From: Alteripontixanthobacter maritimus
GTDB taxonomy: Bacteria; Pseudomonadota; Alphaproteobacteria; Sphingomonadales; Sphingomonadaceae
DNA length: 64,000 bases
Reading direction: 5' to 3'
Assembly (NCBI RefSeq): GCF_003340475.1
Contig: NZ_QBKA01000002.1
Location: 186,001-250,000 of the forward strand
Shown here: positions 50,388 to 59,909 of the stretch, piece after piece
Numbering within the stretch: position 1 is the first letter of the stretch
Layout of the letters: each line of letters opens with the position of its first letter
Made by a program: the position numbers and the translations under genes
Notes under the pieces: model-generated
Database searches by the model: none
What the model was told of the DNA's origin: nothing
The model's input: the letters and a program-made list of their open reading frames with translations, nothing else

Positions 50388-51029
50388 ATGACGCCGCCGG
50401 TCATCCGTTCCAATATACTCAGCCGAGCACTTCAGGCCGTGCTTGCCGCATTGTTGGCGGTAACGCTCGCCGTGCCTGCCAGCGCGCAGAATTTTTCGGA
50501 AGGCTATCAGTTTCTGGAAGCGGTGAAGAAGCTGGAAGGCGACAAGGTCATGGACCAGCTTAACGCGCCGGGCAGCGTGGTCGTCAACACGCGGGATCGC
50601 AGCAGCGGTGAAACCGCCTTGCATATTGTGGCCCGGCAACGGGAGAATGCCTGGCTCAGCTATTTGCTCGGGCGCGGGGCCAATCCCAATATCGCCGATT
50701 ACAAAGGTATCACGCCGCTGATGGTCGTGTCCGGCGCGGGCAATGTCGAAGGCGCGGCGGTTCTGTTGAAAGCGGGCGCCCTGGCCGACGTGGCCAATAG
50801 CGCGGGCGAAACGCCCCTAATCTCCGCCGTCCACCGGCGCGACCTTGCGATGGTGAAGCTGCTGCTGGACAGCGGCGCGAATGCCGACCGGAACGACAAT
50901 TCGGGCCGCTCGGCCCGCGATTACGCTGCATTGCTGACCGGCGGGGAACGTCTGGTCGCAGCCTTTGCCGATGCCGACGAGGCCAGCAAAGAAACAAAGC
51001 CGGCGCAGATTTACGGACCCAGCCTCTGA
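50388..51029 (+). CDS. Ankyrin-repeat protein, exported
   Basis: A 213-residue periplasmic protein. A signal peptide (ALQAVLAALLAVTLAVPASA) is followed by about four ankyrin repeats: GETALHIVARQRENAWLSYL, GITPLMVVSGAGNVEGAAVL, GETPLISAVHRRDLAMVKLL and GRSARDYAALLTGGERLV. Ankyrin proteins mediate protein contacts; the partner is unknown. The start follows GGAGAA. It overlaps the COQ9 gene by TGATG, implying co-expression, though no functional link is known. Confidence 0.88.
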   Translation: MTPPVIRSNILSRALQAVLAALLAVTLAVPASAQNFSEGYQFLEAVKKLEGDKVMDQLNAPGSVVVNTRDRSSGETALHIVARQRENAWLSYLLGRGANPNIADYKGITPLMVVSGAGNVEGAAVLLKAGALADVANSAGETPLISAVHRRDLAMVKLLLDSGANADRNDNSGRSARDYAALLTGGERLVAAFADADEASKETKPAQIYGPSL

Positions 51030-51706
51030 TGGTGCAGGCTGCTGCTATATCTGGCGACGACCTGACTCTGGAGGAGCTGCGCCTTGCACTGGCCCCCACG
51101 ATTGCGAACGAGGCGGTGTTCGATGGCTGGACGGACGAGGCCTTGGTGATGGCGGCAGAGGCAGAGGACGTCGATGTGGATGTGGCGCGTCTGGCCTTTC
51201 CGGGCGGCGCGATGCAGATGATCGGGGCCTGGATCGATCAGGTGGACAGCGCGATGGCGGCCGCCTTGCCGCCCAAGGTGCTGGACAAAATGCCGGTACG
51301 CGAACGTATCCGCCAGCTTGTCCAGTTCCGGCTGGATGCGGTCGAGGGGCAGGAAGAAGCCGTGCGCCGCGCAACCGCTGTCATGGCGATGCCGCAGAAT
51401 GCCGCAGAAGCGGCGCGCCGCGCATGGAAAAGCGCCGATATCATGTGGCGGCTGGCTGGCGATACAGCGACCGATTACAATCACTATACCAAGCGTGCGA
51501 TCCTGTCGGCGCTGTATGCTTCGACGTTGGCGATCTTCGTCGGTGACGATACGCCGGACAAGGCCGAAACCCGCGCCTTTCTGGATCGCCGTATCGAAGG
51601 TGTGATGTCATTCGAAAAAGCCAAGGCCAGACTGCTTGGCAGCAGCGACCGGGAACGGTTCAGCATCACGCGGTTTCTGGGTCGGTTACGATATCCGGCG
51701 CGCTGA
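51029..51706 (+). CDS. COQ9-family protein
   Basis: A 225-residue protein of the COQ9 family, which in mitochondria binds lipid and aids ubiquinone synthesis. The signature is in the C-terminal half: WKSADIMWRLAGDTATDYNH, YTKRAILSALYASTLAIFVG. The N-terminal region resembles a TetR-like HTH (LAPTIANEAVFDGWTDEALV), as known for the family. Its start overlaps the ankyrin gene (TGATG). Confidence 0.9.
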   Translation: MVQAAAISGDDLTLEELRLALAPTIANEAVFDGWTDEALVMAAEAEDVDVDVARLAFPGGAMQMIGAWIDQVDSAMAAALPPKVLDKMPVRERIRQLVQFRLDAVEGQEEAVRRATAVMAMPQNAAEAARRAWKSADIMWRLAGDTATDYNHYTKRAILSALYASTLAIFVGDDTPDKAETRAFLDRRIEGVMSFEKAKARLLGSSDRERFSITRFLGRLRYPAR

Positions 51707-51735
51707 CGGGCAAGAAATTCGACCCTTCCCACTAT

Positions 51736-51754
51736 TGATAATCAGTTGCAAATA
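51736..51754. promoter_or_regulatory. Possible Fur/iron-responsive site upstream of feoA
   Basis: The AT-rich 19-mer TGATAATCAGTTGCAAATA stands out in a GC-rich context 27 bp before feoA and loosely resembles a Fur box (GATAATnATTATC). The match is partial and no experimental or genome-wide support is available from here. Confidence 0.3.
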
Positions 51755-51780
51755 GCGTTCCGCTCTGGCAGCGGCGGCAT

Positions 51781-52032
51781 ATGACGCTGGACCAACTTCC
51801 CGCAGGGCAGGCCGCCCGTATCATTGCCGTCGACTGGAGCGCGCTTGCCGAGGGCGAGGGCAAGCGGCTGCGCGCGCTGGGTGTCGACGAAGGCGCGGAA
51901 ATTTCCGTCGCCCATCGCGGTGTTTTCGGCGGATCCGATCCCATCGCCATCAATATCGGCCGTATGACTATCGCCCTGCGCCGCGTCCATGCCACCGCCA
52001 TGCGGTTGGCGCCGCTGGAACCTGCGGCATGA
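51781..52032 (+). CDS. feoA: FeoA ferrous iron transport accessory protein
   Basis: An 83-residue SH3-like protein with the FeoA layout: MTLDQLPAGQAARIIAVDWS, GKRLRALGVDEGAEISVAHR and IAINIGRMTIALRRVHATAM. FeoA regulates or stabilises the FeoB permease. The stop overlaps the feoB start (ATGA). FeoC is absent, as is usual outside gammaproteobacteria. Confidence 0.92.
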   Translation: MTLDQLPAGQAARIIAVDWSALAEGEGKRLRALGVDEGAEISVAHRGVFGGSDPIAINIGRMTIALRRVHATAMRLAPLEPAA

Positions 52033-53870
52033 GCAAGCTGCGCACTATCGCGCTGGTCGGCAATCCCAATGCCGGGAAAAGCGCGCTGTTCAATGCGCTG
52101 ACCGGGGCGCGGCAGAAGATTGCCAATTATCCAGGCGTGACGGTGGAGCGGAAGGCGGGGCGTATTACGCTCCCATCGGGCCAGCCTGCCGAACTGATCG
52201 ACTTGCCCGGCAGCTATGGCTTCGACGCCACCAGCCCGGATGAGGAAGTTACCCGCAAGGTTGTGCACGGCGAATTAGAGGGCGAGGCGGTGCCGGATGC
52301 GCTGGTGCTGGTGTTGGACGCCGCCAATCTCGAACAGCATCTGGTGTTCGCGCAGGAAGTGATTGCGCTCGGCCGGCCCGTGGTGGTCGCGCTCAACATG
52401 GTCGACCTGGCGGAGCGTGACGGTCTGATACTGGACCCCGCCGCGCTCGAAGCGGCGCTGGGTGTGCCGGTTGTGCCAACGGTGGCAGTCCGGCGGCGCG
52501 GGCTGGACGCTCTGCTGGAGCGGCTGGGCGATACGGCTGCCCATCAGTCCGGCGATCCGCAGCCGCATATCACTTTGCCCGAACGGCGGCTGGCAGCGCG
52601 CAACATCGCCAAGGCCGCGATCCTGTCCGAAACTTCCACGCGTCGGCTGCACACGGGGCTCGACCGAGTGCTGCTGAACCCGTGGGTCGGCCCGGTTATC
52701 CTGTTCGGCTTGCTGTTCGTGATGTTCCAGGCGGTGTTCGCTTGGGCCACGCCGTTCGCCGATGCGCTGGATGGCGCGATCGGGGCGATCTCCGGCTGGG
52801 TCACTGCGACGATGCCTGAAAGCCTGCTGCGCGATTTTATCACTGAAGGCGCGCTGGCAGGGGTCGGCTCGGTCATCGTGTTCCTGCCTCAGATCGTCAT
52901 CCTGTTCGCATTTATCCTGGTGATGGAATCGACCGGCTACATGGCCCGCGCCGCGTTCCTGATGGACCGGTTGATGTCGGGGGTCGGGCTGTCGGGGCGC
53001 AGCTTCATCCCGCTATTGTCGAGCTTCGCCTGCGCCATTCCGGGCATCATGGCGACGCGGTCCATCGCCGACCCCAAGGACCGGCTTACCACCATCCTGA
53101 TCGCCCCCCTGATGACCTGCTCGGCGCGCCTGCCGGTTTACACCATCATCATCGCAGCCTTTATTCCCAATGACAGCATCGTAACCGGAGTGGGGCTTCA
53201 GGGCCTTGTGCTGTTCGCGCTGTATGTGGCAGGCATCGTCGGGGCGATGGCGGTGGCGCTGATCCTGCGGCGCACGATTACAGCCGGTGCGGCAAGCGGT
53301 TTCATCATGGAACTGCCACGTTATCAGCTGCCGCGCCTGACCGATTTGCTGATGGGCCTGTGGCAGCGGGCATGGGTGTTCCTGCGCCGCGCGGGCACGA
53401 TCATTTTTGCCGCGACGGTCATACTATGGCTGCTGTTGAGTTTCCCCAAGGCGGAACCGGGCGAAAGTCAGGTGGATGCTAGTGTTGCGGGCACTGTGGC
53501 GGACGGGCTGCATGTCGTGCTTGCCCCGATCGGCTTCAACCGGGAGATCTCGCTCGCCTTGATCCCCGCCATGGCAGCGCGCGAAGTCGCCGTGGCCTCG
53601 CTCGCTACTACCTATGCCGTCGACGCCGATGACGAGGAAGCCGAGGCCGAAGGGCTGGCGACAACGCTGAAAACCCGCTGGAGCCTGCCAACCGCATTGG
53701 CCTTCCTCGCCTGGTTTGTATTCGCCCCGCAATGCCTCTCCACCATCGCGGTGACGCGGCGCGAAACAAACGGGTGGAAATGGCCGATAGTGATGCTGGT
53801 TTACCTGTTCGCTTTGGCCTACGTCTTCGCGGGAATCACATATTGGAGCGCGGTGGCCCTGGGGCTTTAG
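52029..53870 (+). CDS. feoB: FeoB ferrous iron permease
   Basis: A 613-residue Fe(II) transporter. The N-terminal G domain has [16 protein letters not shown] (G1), DLPGSYGFD (G3) and NMVD (G4). The membrane part has about 9-11 helices including the signatures [16 protein letters not shown] and [20 protein letters not shown]. Cysteines in SSFACAIPG and [10 protein letters not shown] may line the pore. It takes up ferrous iron under microaerobic or acid conditions. It is coupled to feoA and followed by ssb about 35 bp later. Confidence 0.95.
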   Translation: MSKLRTIALVGNPNAGKSALFNALTGARQKIANYPGVTVERKAGRITLPSGQPAELIDLPGSYGFDATSPDEEVTRKVVHGELEGEAVPDALVLVLDAANLEQHLVFAQEVIALGRPVVVALNMVDLAERDGLILDPAALEAALGVPVVPTVAVRRRGLDALLERLGDTAAHQSGDPQPHITLPERRLAARNIAKAAILSETSTRRLHTGLDRVLLNPWVGPVILFGLLFVMFQAVFAWATPFADALDGAIGAISGWVTATMPESLLRDFITEGALAGVGSVIVFLPQIVILFAFILVMESTGYMARAAFLMDRLMSGVGLSGRSFIPLLSSFACAIPGIMATRSIADPKDRLTTILIAPLMTCSARLPVYTIIIAAFIPNDSIVTGVGLQGLVLFALYVAGIVGAMAVALILRRTITAGAASGFIMELPRYQLPRLTDLLMGLWQRAWVFLRRAGTIIFAATVILWLLLSFPKAEPGESQVDASVAGTVADGLHVVLAPIGFNREISLALIPAMAAREVAVASLATTYAVDADDEEAEAEGLATTLKTRWSLPTALAFLAWFVFAPQCLSTIAVTRRETNGWKWPIVMLVYLFALAYVFAGITYWSAVALGL

Positions 53871-53905
53871 CCGCGCGCAGGCTTTGCACGAGAGGAATTC
53901 ACATC

Positions 53906-54427
53906 ATGGCAGGCAGCCTCAACAAGGTCATGCTGATCGGTAATCTGGGCGCAGACCCGGAAGTGCGGTCTTTCCAGAACGGCGGCAAGGTTTGCAATCT
54001 GCGGATCGCCACGTCGGAACGGTGGAAGGACAAGGAGGGCCAGCAGCAGGAAAAGACCGAATGGCACACCGTGGCCATTTTCTCCGAAGGCTTGGTCCGC
54101 GTTTGCGAAAACTACCTGCGCAAGGGTAGCAAGGTGTTCATCGAAGGGCAGCTGCAGACCCGCAAATGGCAGGACCAGCAAGGTCAGGATAAATACTCGA
54201 CCGAAGTCGTATTGCGCGGTTTCAACGGCACGCTGACTATGCTCGACGGGCGCAGTGAAGGCGGTGGCGGCGGCGGCGGATATGGCGGCGGCCAGCGGTC
54301 CGGCGGCGCGCCTGCCGATAGCGGCGGCGGCTTCAACCAGGGCGGCGGCGGTCAGGGTGGCGGCAGCGGCGGCGGTTCAGGTGGTGGCGGCGACTATGAC
54401 GACCTGAACGACGACATTCCGTTCTGA
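53906..54427 (+). CDS. ssb: Single-stranded DNA-binding protein
   Basis: A 173-residue SSB. The OB fold starts [20 protein letters not shown] and has [20 protein letters not shown] and [18 protein letters not shown] long Gly-rich linker ([20 protein letters not shown]) leads to the conserved acidic tip DDLNDDIPF that recruits replication and repair proteins. Start 53906 follows AGAGGAA; the frame is open upstream but that is the end of feoB. Confidence 0.97.
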   Translation: MAGSLNKVMLIGNLGADPEVRSFQNGGKVCNLRIATSERWKDKEGQQQEKTEWHTVAIFSEGLVRVCENYLRKGSKVFIEGQLQTRKWQDQQGQDKYSTEVVLRGFNGTLTMLDGRSEGGGGGGGYGGGQRSGGAPADSGGGFNQGGGGQGGGSGGGSGGGGDYDDLNDDIPF

Positions 54428-54511
54428 GCCGGTTGCAGCACAGTCCTTATTTAGAAGCCGGACCGGCGGGCGAGCGTTACACCGCTCCGCAGTCCGGCCG
54501 GTTACCTCGCA

Positions 54512-55057
54512 TCAAGTCTTGCCCGACAGTGCGGCCAGTGCGTCGGCGAGCTGGCCACCCGGCGCGCTTTCGTCCTTAATGCCCTTTTCCCGGCGAATTC
54601 GGTCGGCATCTGGCCCGGTGGCATAGGGATCTATGGCGAGACCGAGCGTCTGCGCGATGCCTTCACCCAAGTCGAAACTGTCGCCTGAATATTCGATCTC
54701 GTCCCATTCGCCCGGTCCCAGATCGACCTCGATCTCTGCGTCCGGATTTTCCGTTACAGGCCGGGCTGGCACGAACAACAGCGCGATATTGTCCGCAATT
54801 GCGGTGGTGAAGCTGTCGCTGGCCACCGCGCAGTCTTGCAAGATTTCGGCTTCAAGGGTTCCGCGCACTTCGACGCCTTCATCGCCACTCGCGCATTCCG
54901 CCCGCGCCCGGAGCGAAGATATGGCAACCACGCCGAAGCGTTTGGCAAGCGCGGCCCGCTCCGCTTCCGTTGCGGCCAGTTCGACCGGCTCGGACGGCAG
55001 GAAACGAGCGCGGATCGGTCGGCTGAATTCAGGTGTATTGTGTTCTGGCGCGCTCAT
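54512..55057 (-). CDS. DUF177 (YceD-like) protein
   Basis: A 181-residue acidic protein. DUF177 blocks are visible: RFGVVAISSLRARAECASGD, GTLEAEILQDCAVASDSFTT and the region SGDSFDLGEGIAQTLGLAID, leading to YATGPDADRIRREKGI. YceD in E. coli is linked to 23S rRNA accumulation; in alphaproteobacteria it often neighbours rpmF or a cytochrome assembly gene. It overlaps the CBP3-like gene by ATGA. Confidence 0.85.
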   Translation of the reverse strand: MSAPEHNTPEFSRPIRARFLPSEPVELAATEAERAALAKRFGVVAISSLRARAECASGDEGVEVRGTLEAEILQDCAVASDSFTTAIADNIALLFVPARPVTENPDAEIEVDLGPGEWDEIEYSGDSFDLGEGIAQTLGLAIDPYATGPDADRIRREKGIKDESAPGGQLADALAALSGKT

Positions 55058-55587
55058 TCGGCCAGCCGTCCGGGCGAAAGGTCGGCATCGGGAGTGCGGT
55101 CGAGCCGCGCCTTCAGTTCCATCAGACCATTTGCCACGCAGGCCGCGCCGGTTCCGGCATCACCCTGTTCCTGCGTCGCCATGCTGACATTGCGTCCGAC
55201 GGCGGCAGTCATCGCATCCGGGCCGCCCGTCAGCCCCTTGCGATAGGCACCGATGCGGCCCCCAAGTGTGGACATCAATTTGCCCATCCTTTTGCCCACC
55301 ACAACGTCGTTGGTGCCGAATTCTCGTAATTGCCCATCCATGTCCTCGACGAACAATTCAGTCAGCCGCGCGGTTTGTGGATGCATTCCGTCCGCCTCCT
55401 CCAACCGCACCAGCGCGACGCAGAGAACTGCCGTGACCATGTCGAATCGGCCCTCCACCGTGTCTTCCACACCGCATTCGGCGTACCAGTACGGCGCCCG
55501 GGCAAGCTCCACCACGCGGTGCCACAGCGGACGCACGGCCTCGCGCGGGTCGGGCTCGGTTCCGAAAAGGCGGGAAAGGAAGGACAT
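55054..55587 (-). CDS. Ubiquinol-cytochrome c chaperone (CBP3/UQCC1-like)
   Basis: A 177-residue protein with the CBP3 domain: LWHRVVELARAPYWYAECGV, FDMVTAVLCVALVRLEEADG, LTELFVEDMDGQLREFGTND and GRIGAYRKGL. It aids assembly of cytochrome bc1. The start MSFLSRLFG (55587) fits the family; an in-frame ATG 55617 would add ten residues. It overlaps DUF177 and is divergent from bamE, an arrangement common in sphingomonads. Confidence 0.88.
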   Translation of the reverse strand: MSFLSRLFGTEPDPREAVRPLWHRVVELARAPYWYAECGVEDTVEGRFDMVTAVLCVALVRLEEADGMHPQTARLTELFVEDMDGQLREFGTNDVVVGKRMGKLMSTLGGRIGAYRKGLTGGPDAMTAAVGRNVSMATQEQGDAGTGAACVANGLMELKARLDRTPDADLSPGRLAE

Positions 55588-55793
55588 CGGACAGTTCTTT
55601 CGTAACGAAGTTCGCAATCGGGGTATTCGATCGTGCGCCTGCGTTCAGCGGCAATTCAAGCCGCCGGGATCATTCGCGCGTTTGCAAGGCGGCCAAGCAC
55701 CCCCTAAAGGCTGCCATATTGAATTCGTGTCCATATATAGGACCACCGGGCGCGCCATGATAGATGGTCCGCCCAGCAGGAGTGAAGTTGCCC

Positions 55794-56300
55794 ATGTATG
55801 GTGTGAATGCTGCGTATGCCGCGAGTCGCAAACTTTCGCCGGCGATCGTCCGGGCGGCAACTGTGGCGCTGGTCGCGATCGGCCTTTCGGGCTGCTCCTC
55901 GATTCGCGAAAATCGCGGCTATGTTGCGGATCAGGTCCTTACCAGCGCAATCCAGCCGGGTGTCGACAACCGCCAGTCGGTTACCGCAACGCTGGGCCGC
56001 CCCAGCTTCACCAGCCAGTATGGCGACAAGACCTGGTATTATGTTTCCAGCACCACCGGCCGCAAGCCCTTCGTGCGCCCGCGGATCGATACCCATTCGG
56101 TGCTGGCCGTGGAATTCGACGCGGCTGGCAACGTCGTGGCCGCAAACCGCAGCGGGATGGAAAAGGTCGTGTTCCTTTCGCCCGACGGTGATGTCACGCC
56201 CACGCTTGGCCGCGAACGCAGCTTTCTGGAAGACCTGTTCGGCAATATCGGCACGGTCGGATCGGGGCAGGGTCCAGGTGCCGGTCCCGGGGGCCGATAG
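55794..56300 (+). CDS. bamE: Outer membrane protein assembly factor BamE
   Basis: A roughly 168-residue SmpA/OmlA lipoprotein of the BAM complex. The lipobox is AIGLSGCSS; the domain has QPGVDNRQSVTATLGRPSFT and KTWYYVSSTTGRKPFVRPRI. A glycine/arginine-rich tail ends the protein. Start ATG 55794 is used; upstream GTG 55764 and 55783 are alternatives. An AGGAG lies about 11 bases upstream. Confidence 0.88.
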   Translation: MYGVNAAYAASRKLSPAIVRAATVALVAIGLSGCSSIRENRGYVADQVLTSAIQPGVDNRQSVTATLGRPSFTSQYGDKTWYYVSSTTGRKPFVRPRIDTHSVLAVEFDAAGNVVAANRSGMEKVVFLSPDGDVTPTLGRERSFLEDLFGNIGTVGSGQGPGAGPGGR

Positions 56301-56342
56301 CGTTCGCTTGATAAGACTGGCGCGCCTCCCATATCCAGCGGC

Positions 56343-56915
56343 ATGAACGATACGAACAGCGCGCACGGCCTGACCCCGTGGCACGGCACCACCATCATCG
56401 GTGTGAAACGCGGCGGCAAGATCGTCGTCGCAGGCGACGGGCAGGTTTCCATGGGCAACACCGTGATGAAGCCCAACGCCCGCAAGGTGCGCCGCATCGG
56501 GGACAAGGGCAGGGTCGTCGCCGGTTTCGCAGGTGCCACGGCGGACGCCTTCACCCTGTTCGAACGGCTGGAACGCAAGCTGGAGCAGCATAGCGGCCAA
56601 TTGATGCGTGCCGCCGTGGAACTCGCCAAGGATTGGCGGACGGACAAATACTTGCGCAATCTGGAAGCGCTAATGATCGTCGCCGATGCCGACACCTTAC
56701 TGGTGCTGACCGGCAATGGCGACGTGCTGGAACCGGGCGAACAGAACGACACCACCATTGCCGCAATCGGTTCGGGCGGGAACTACGCGCTCGCCGCTGC
56801 CCGCGCGCTGGCAGATTACGAAGACGATGCGGAAAAAATTGCGCGCCGCGCCATGCAGGTTGCCGCCGATGTGTGCGTCTTCACCAATGAACAGGTCACG
56901 CTGGAAACGGTGTGA
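56343..56915 (+). CDS. hslV: HslV protease subunit
   Basis: A 190-residue proteasome-like peptidase. The mature nucleophilic threonine follows HG in [40 protein letters not shown] and [19 protein letters not shown] are conserved. It forms double hexamers capped by HslU. It starts an operon with hslU 40 bp later. Four residues more at the N-terminus than E. coli HslV may be a short propeptide. Confidence 0.96.
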   Translation: MNDTNSAHGLTPWHGTTIIGVKRGGKIVVAGDGQVSMGNTVMKPNARKVRRIGDKGRVVAGFAGATADAFTLFERLERKLEQHSGQLMRAAVELAKDWRTDKYLRNLEALMIVADADTLLVLTGNGDVLEPGEQNDTTIAAIGSGGNYALAAARALADYEDDAEKIARRAMQVAADVCVFTNEQVTLETV

Positions 56916-56955
56916 GCCACTTTCTTTCCGACCGACACGAACGGAAAATTCTCTA

Positions 56956-58257
56956 ATGATCGACGCCCTCACTCCCAAGGCTATCGTGGCCGCGCTCGAT
57001 GAACATATCATCGGTCAGAAAGACGCCAAGCGCGCTGTGGCCGTGGCGCTGCGCAACCGTTGGCGCCGCCGCCAGCTCGGCCCCGAACTGCGGGACGAGG
57101 TTACGCCAAAGAATATCCTGATGATTGGCCCCACCGGTTGCGGCAAGACCGAAATCAGCCGCCGCCTGGCGAAGCTGGCCGAAGCGCCCTTCATCAAGAT
57201 CGAAGCGACCAAGTTTACAGAAGTAGGCTATGTCGGGCGCGACGTCGAACAGATCGCCCGCGATCTGGCCGAAGAGGCTATCCGGCTGGAGAAAGACCGC
57301 CGCCGCGATGCCGTGCGCGAGGCTGCGAGCGAAGCGGCGATGGATCGGCTGCTTAACGCTCTGGTTGGCGAAAGTGCATCGGAAGCCACGCGGATGTCGT
57401 TCCGCCAGCGCATAACCGAAAACGCGATGAACGACACCGAAGTCGAGATCGAGTTGGAGGACACGCCCACAGGCGGCATGGATATCCCCGGAATGCCCGG
57501 CGGGGTCGGCATGATCGACCTGTCGGACATGATGGGCAAGGCGTTCGGCAAGCAGAAAACCTCGCGCCGCAAATTGAAGGTCCCCGATGCGTGGGACCGG
57601 CTGGTGGACGAGGAAGCCGACAAGCGGATGGACCAGGACGACGTGAACCGCGTCGCGCTGGAAAACGCGGAAACCAACGGCATCGTGTTCCTCGACGAGA
57701 TCGACAAAATCGCCGTCAGTGATGTGCGCGGCGGCAGCGTCAGCCGCGAAGGCGTGCAGCGCGATCTGCTTCCCTTGATCGAGGGCACCACCGTGGCGAC
57801 AAAATATGGACCGATGAAGACCGACCATGTGCTGTTCATCGCCAGCGGCGCGTTCCATGTAGCGAAACCGTCCGACATGCTGCCTGAATTGCAGGGCCGC
57901 CTGCCGATCCGCGTCGAACTGCGCGCGCTGACGGAGGAGGACTTCGTCCGTATCCTGAGCGAGACACGCGCCAATCTGGTGTCGCAGTACAAGGCGTTGC
58001 TCGGGACGGAGAAGGTTACGCTCGACATTCGCGATGAAGCCATCGCCGAAGTCGCGCACATTGCTGCGCAAGTGAACGAAAGCGTCGAGAATATCGGTGC
58101 GCGGCGCTTGCAGACGGTAATGGAAAAGCTGCTGGAAGAACTGAGCTTCGAGGCGGAAGAGCACGAAGGCGAAACGATCGTGATCGACGCCGATTACGTG
58201 AAAAGCCGCCTGACCGATCTGGCGCAGGACACCGACCTCAGCAAATATATCCTTTAG
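56956..58257 (+). CDS. hslU: HslU ATPase subunit of HslVU
   Basis: A 433-residue AAA+ unfoldase. Walker A is [16 protein letters not shown], Walker [17 protein letters not shown], sensor and arginine motifs lie in [15 protein letters not shown] and [13 protein letters not shown], and the C-terminal DLSKYIL docks into HslV. The I-domain (residues ~110-240) is acidic and longer than usual at [20 protein letters not shown]. The start ATG 56956 follows a weak site. Confidence 0.96.
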   Translation: MIDALTPKAIVAALDEHIIGQKDAKRAVAVALRNRWRRRQLGPELRDEVTPKNILMIGPTGCGKTEISRRLAKLAEAPFIKIEATKFTEVGYVGRDVEQIARDLAEEAIRLEKDRRRDAVREAASEAAMDRLLNALVGESASEATRMSFRQRITENAMNDTEVEIELEDTPTGGMDIPGMPGGVGMIDLSDMMGKAFGKQKTSRRKLKVPDAWDRLVDEEADKRMDQDDVNRVALENAETNGIVFLDEIDKIAVSDVRGGSVSREGVQRDLLPLIEGTTVATKYGPMKTDHVLFIASGAFHVAKPSDMLPELQGRLPIRVELRALTEEDFVRILSETRANLVSQYKALLGTEKVTLDIRDEAIAEVAHIAAQVNESVENIGARRLQTVMEKLLEELSFEAEEHEGETIVIDADYVKSRLTDLAQDTDLSKYIL

Positions 58258-58268
58258 GTCTGGTGGGC

Positions 58269-58288
58269 GTCCCAGCGAAGGCTGGGAC
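58269..58288. repeat. Inverted repeat between hslU and the SulP gene, REP-like
   Basis: GTCCCAGC (58269-58276) and GCTGGGAC (58281-58288) form a perfect 8-bp stem around GAAG in the convergent gap between hslU and the SulP gene. Similar GTCCCAGC-GAAG-GCTGGGAC hairpins are, from memory, widespread between genes of Erythrobacteraceae and may serve as REP elements or weak terminators. Confidence 0.55.
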
Positions 58289-58308
58289 CTGTCACCGGTC
58301 AACTGCGC

Positions 58309-59838
58309 TTACGGATGTGGGGCAAGCCCGATCTCGACGCCGGTCTTGTCGGTCAGGGCGAACTTGTCGACCAGATCGGCGCTTGCGCGGTTGAGGCCGC
58401 GTACGCGTACACTACGGCCGTTGCGGCGCATCCGCTCGACCACCTTGTCAAGCGCATCTACCCCGGAAATATCCCAGAAATGCGCCTTGCGCACATCGAT
58501 CACCACATGGTCCGATGGATCGTCGCGCATGCTTTCGGTGCCCATCTTGTCGAGGAACCGTTCCACGCTGGCGAAGAAGATCTGCCCAGTGATTGTGTAG
58601 ACCGCGCGGTCTTCCTCGCGCACACGCTCCACTCCGAACATGTTGCGCACCTTGCCGGTGAAGAAGATGCCCGACAGCAGCACGCCGACCAGCACTCCGA
58701 TGGCGAGGTTGTGCGTTCCCACCACCACGATCACGGTCGCCAGCATCACAATCGAGGAAGTCGCGGGATGGGTGCGAAGGTTGGGAATGGAATTCCAGCT
58801 GAACGTCCCGATGCTGACCATGATCATTACCGCCACCAGCGCGGGCATCGGCACCTGGCCGACCCAGTCCCCAATCAGCACCAACATCAGGAGCAGCGAG
58901 AAACCCGCCACGAATGTCGATAGCCGGCCGCGACCGCCGCTTGTGACGTTGATGACCGACTGCCCGATCATCGCGCAGCCGCCCATGCCACCGAACAGGG
59001 CGGCGACGATGTTGGAGAAGCCTTGCCCTGCGCATTCGCGCTGCTTGTTACTGCCGGTGTGGGTCATGTCGTCCACGATCTGCGCAGTCAGCAGCGATTC
59101 CAGCAGGCCGACGGCGGCCATGGTGGCTGAATAGGGCGCGATGATGACCAGCGTTTCCCATGTAAGCGGCACGTCGGGAAGGATGAAGAAGGGCAGGCCG
59201 TCAGGCAGTTCGCCCATGTCGCCCACGGTGTTGACGTTCATGCCGAGGCCGATCGACAGCGCGCTCAGCACCAGAATGGCGACCAGCGGGCTGGGCACGG
59301 CAGTGGTGAGGCGCGGCAACAGATAGATCATCGCAAGACCGCCCAACACCATGGCGTAGGTTTCCCAGCCGACACCAACCAGCTGCGGAATCTGGGCCAT
59401 GAAAATGAGGATCGCGAGCGCATTGACGAAGCCGGTGATGACCGACCGGCTCACGAACTGCATCAGCAGGTCGAGCCGCAATGCCGCCGCTACACCCTGG
59501 ATGATGCCCATCAGAATGGTCGCGGCGAACAGATACTCCACCCCGTAATCGCGGACCAACGGCACCACCACCACCGCCACTGCTGCGGTCGCAGCGGAGA
59601 TCATGCCGGGACGTCCGCCGGTGAAGGCAATAACCATGGCAATCGCGACCGAGGCGTACAGGCCCACGCGCGGATCGACGCCGGCGATGATGGCGAAACC
59701 GATCGCTTCCGGGATCAGCGCCAGCGCCACCACCAGCCCGGCGAGGATTTCGGCTTTGGGGTTGGTGAACCAGTCACGCTTCACACGCGCGCCGAAAGTG
59801 TCAGCGGTGTGTGCCGCTGAAGAAGGGGCGGTGGCCAT
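58309..59838 (-). CDS. SulP-family anion transporter with STAS domain
   Basis: A 509-residue membrane transporter with about 11-12 helices. SulP blocks include [40 protein letters not shown] and [22 protein letters not shown]-terminal STAS domain ([39 protein letters not shown]) follows. It may carry sulfate, bicarbonate or another anion; motifs resemble bicarbonate/sulfate SulP proteins of marine bacteria. It follows the hairpin at 58269 and lies downstream of the ABC exporter. Confidence 0.9.
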   Translation of the reverse strand: MATAPSSAAHTADTFGARVKRDWFTNPKAEILAGLVVALALIPEAIGFAIIAGVDPRVGLYASVAIAMVIAFTGGRPGMISAATAAVAVVVVPLVRDYGVEYLFAATILMGIIQGVAAALRLDLLMQFVSRSVITGFVNALAILIFMAQIPQLVGVGWETYAMVLGGLAMIYLLPRLTTAVPSPLVAILVLSALSIGLGMNVNTVGDMGELPDGLPFFILPDVPLTWETLVIIAPYSATMAAVGLLESLLTAQIVDDMTHTGSNKQRECAGQGFSNIVAALFGGMGGCAMIGQSVINVTSGGRGRLSTFVAGFSLLLMLVLIGDWVGQVPMPALVAVMIMVSIGTFSWNSIPNLRTHPATSSIVMLATVIVVVGTHNLAIGVLVGVLLSGIFFTGKVRNMFGVERVREEDRAVYTITGQIFFASVERFLDKMGTESMRDDPSDHVVIDVRKAHFWDISGVDALDKVVERMRRNGRSVRVRGLNRASADLVDKFALTDKTGVEIGLAPHP

Positions 59839-59909
59839 AGAAATCGTCCGATGAAAGAGTGCAGGCGCGCCAATGGCCTATGTTGCAGTGCAGCGCAACC
59901 GCACGGGTC

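Noticed and set aside
56953-58302. 449-codon minus-strand frame opposite hslU
   Set aside because: Antisense shadow of hslU, which has all AAA+ motifs. No independent evidence for a gene.
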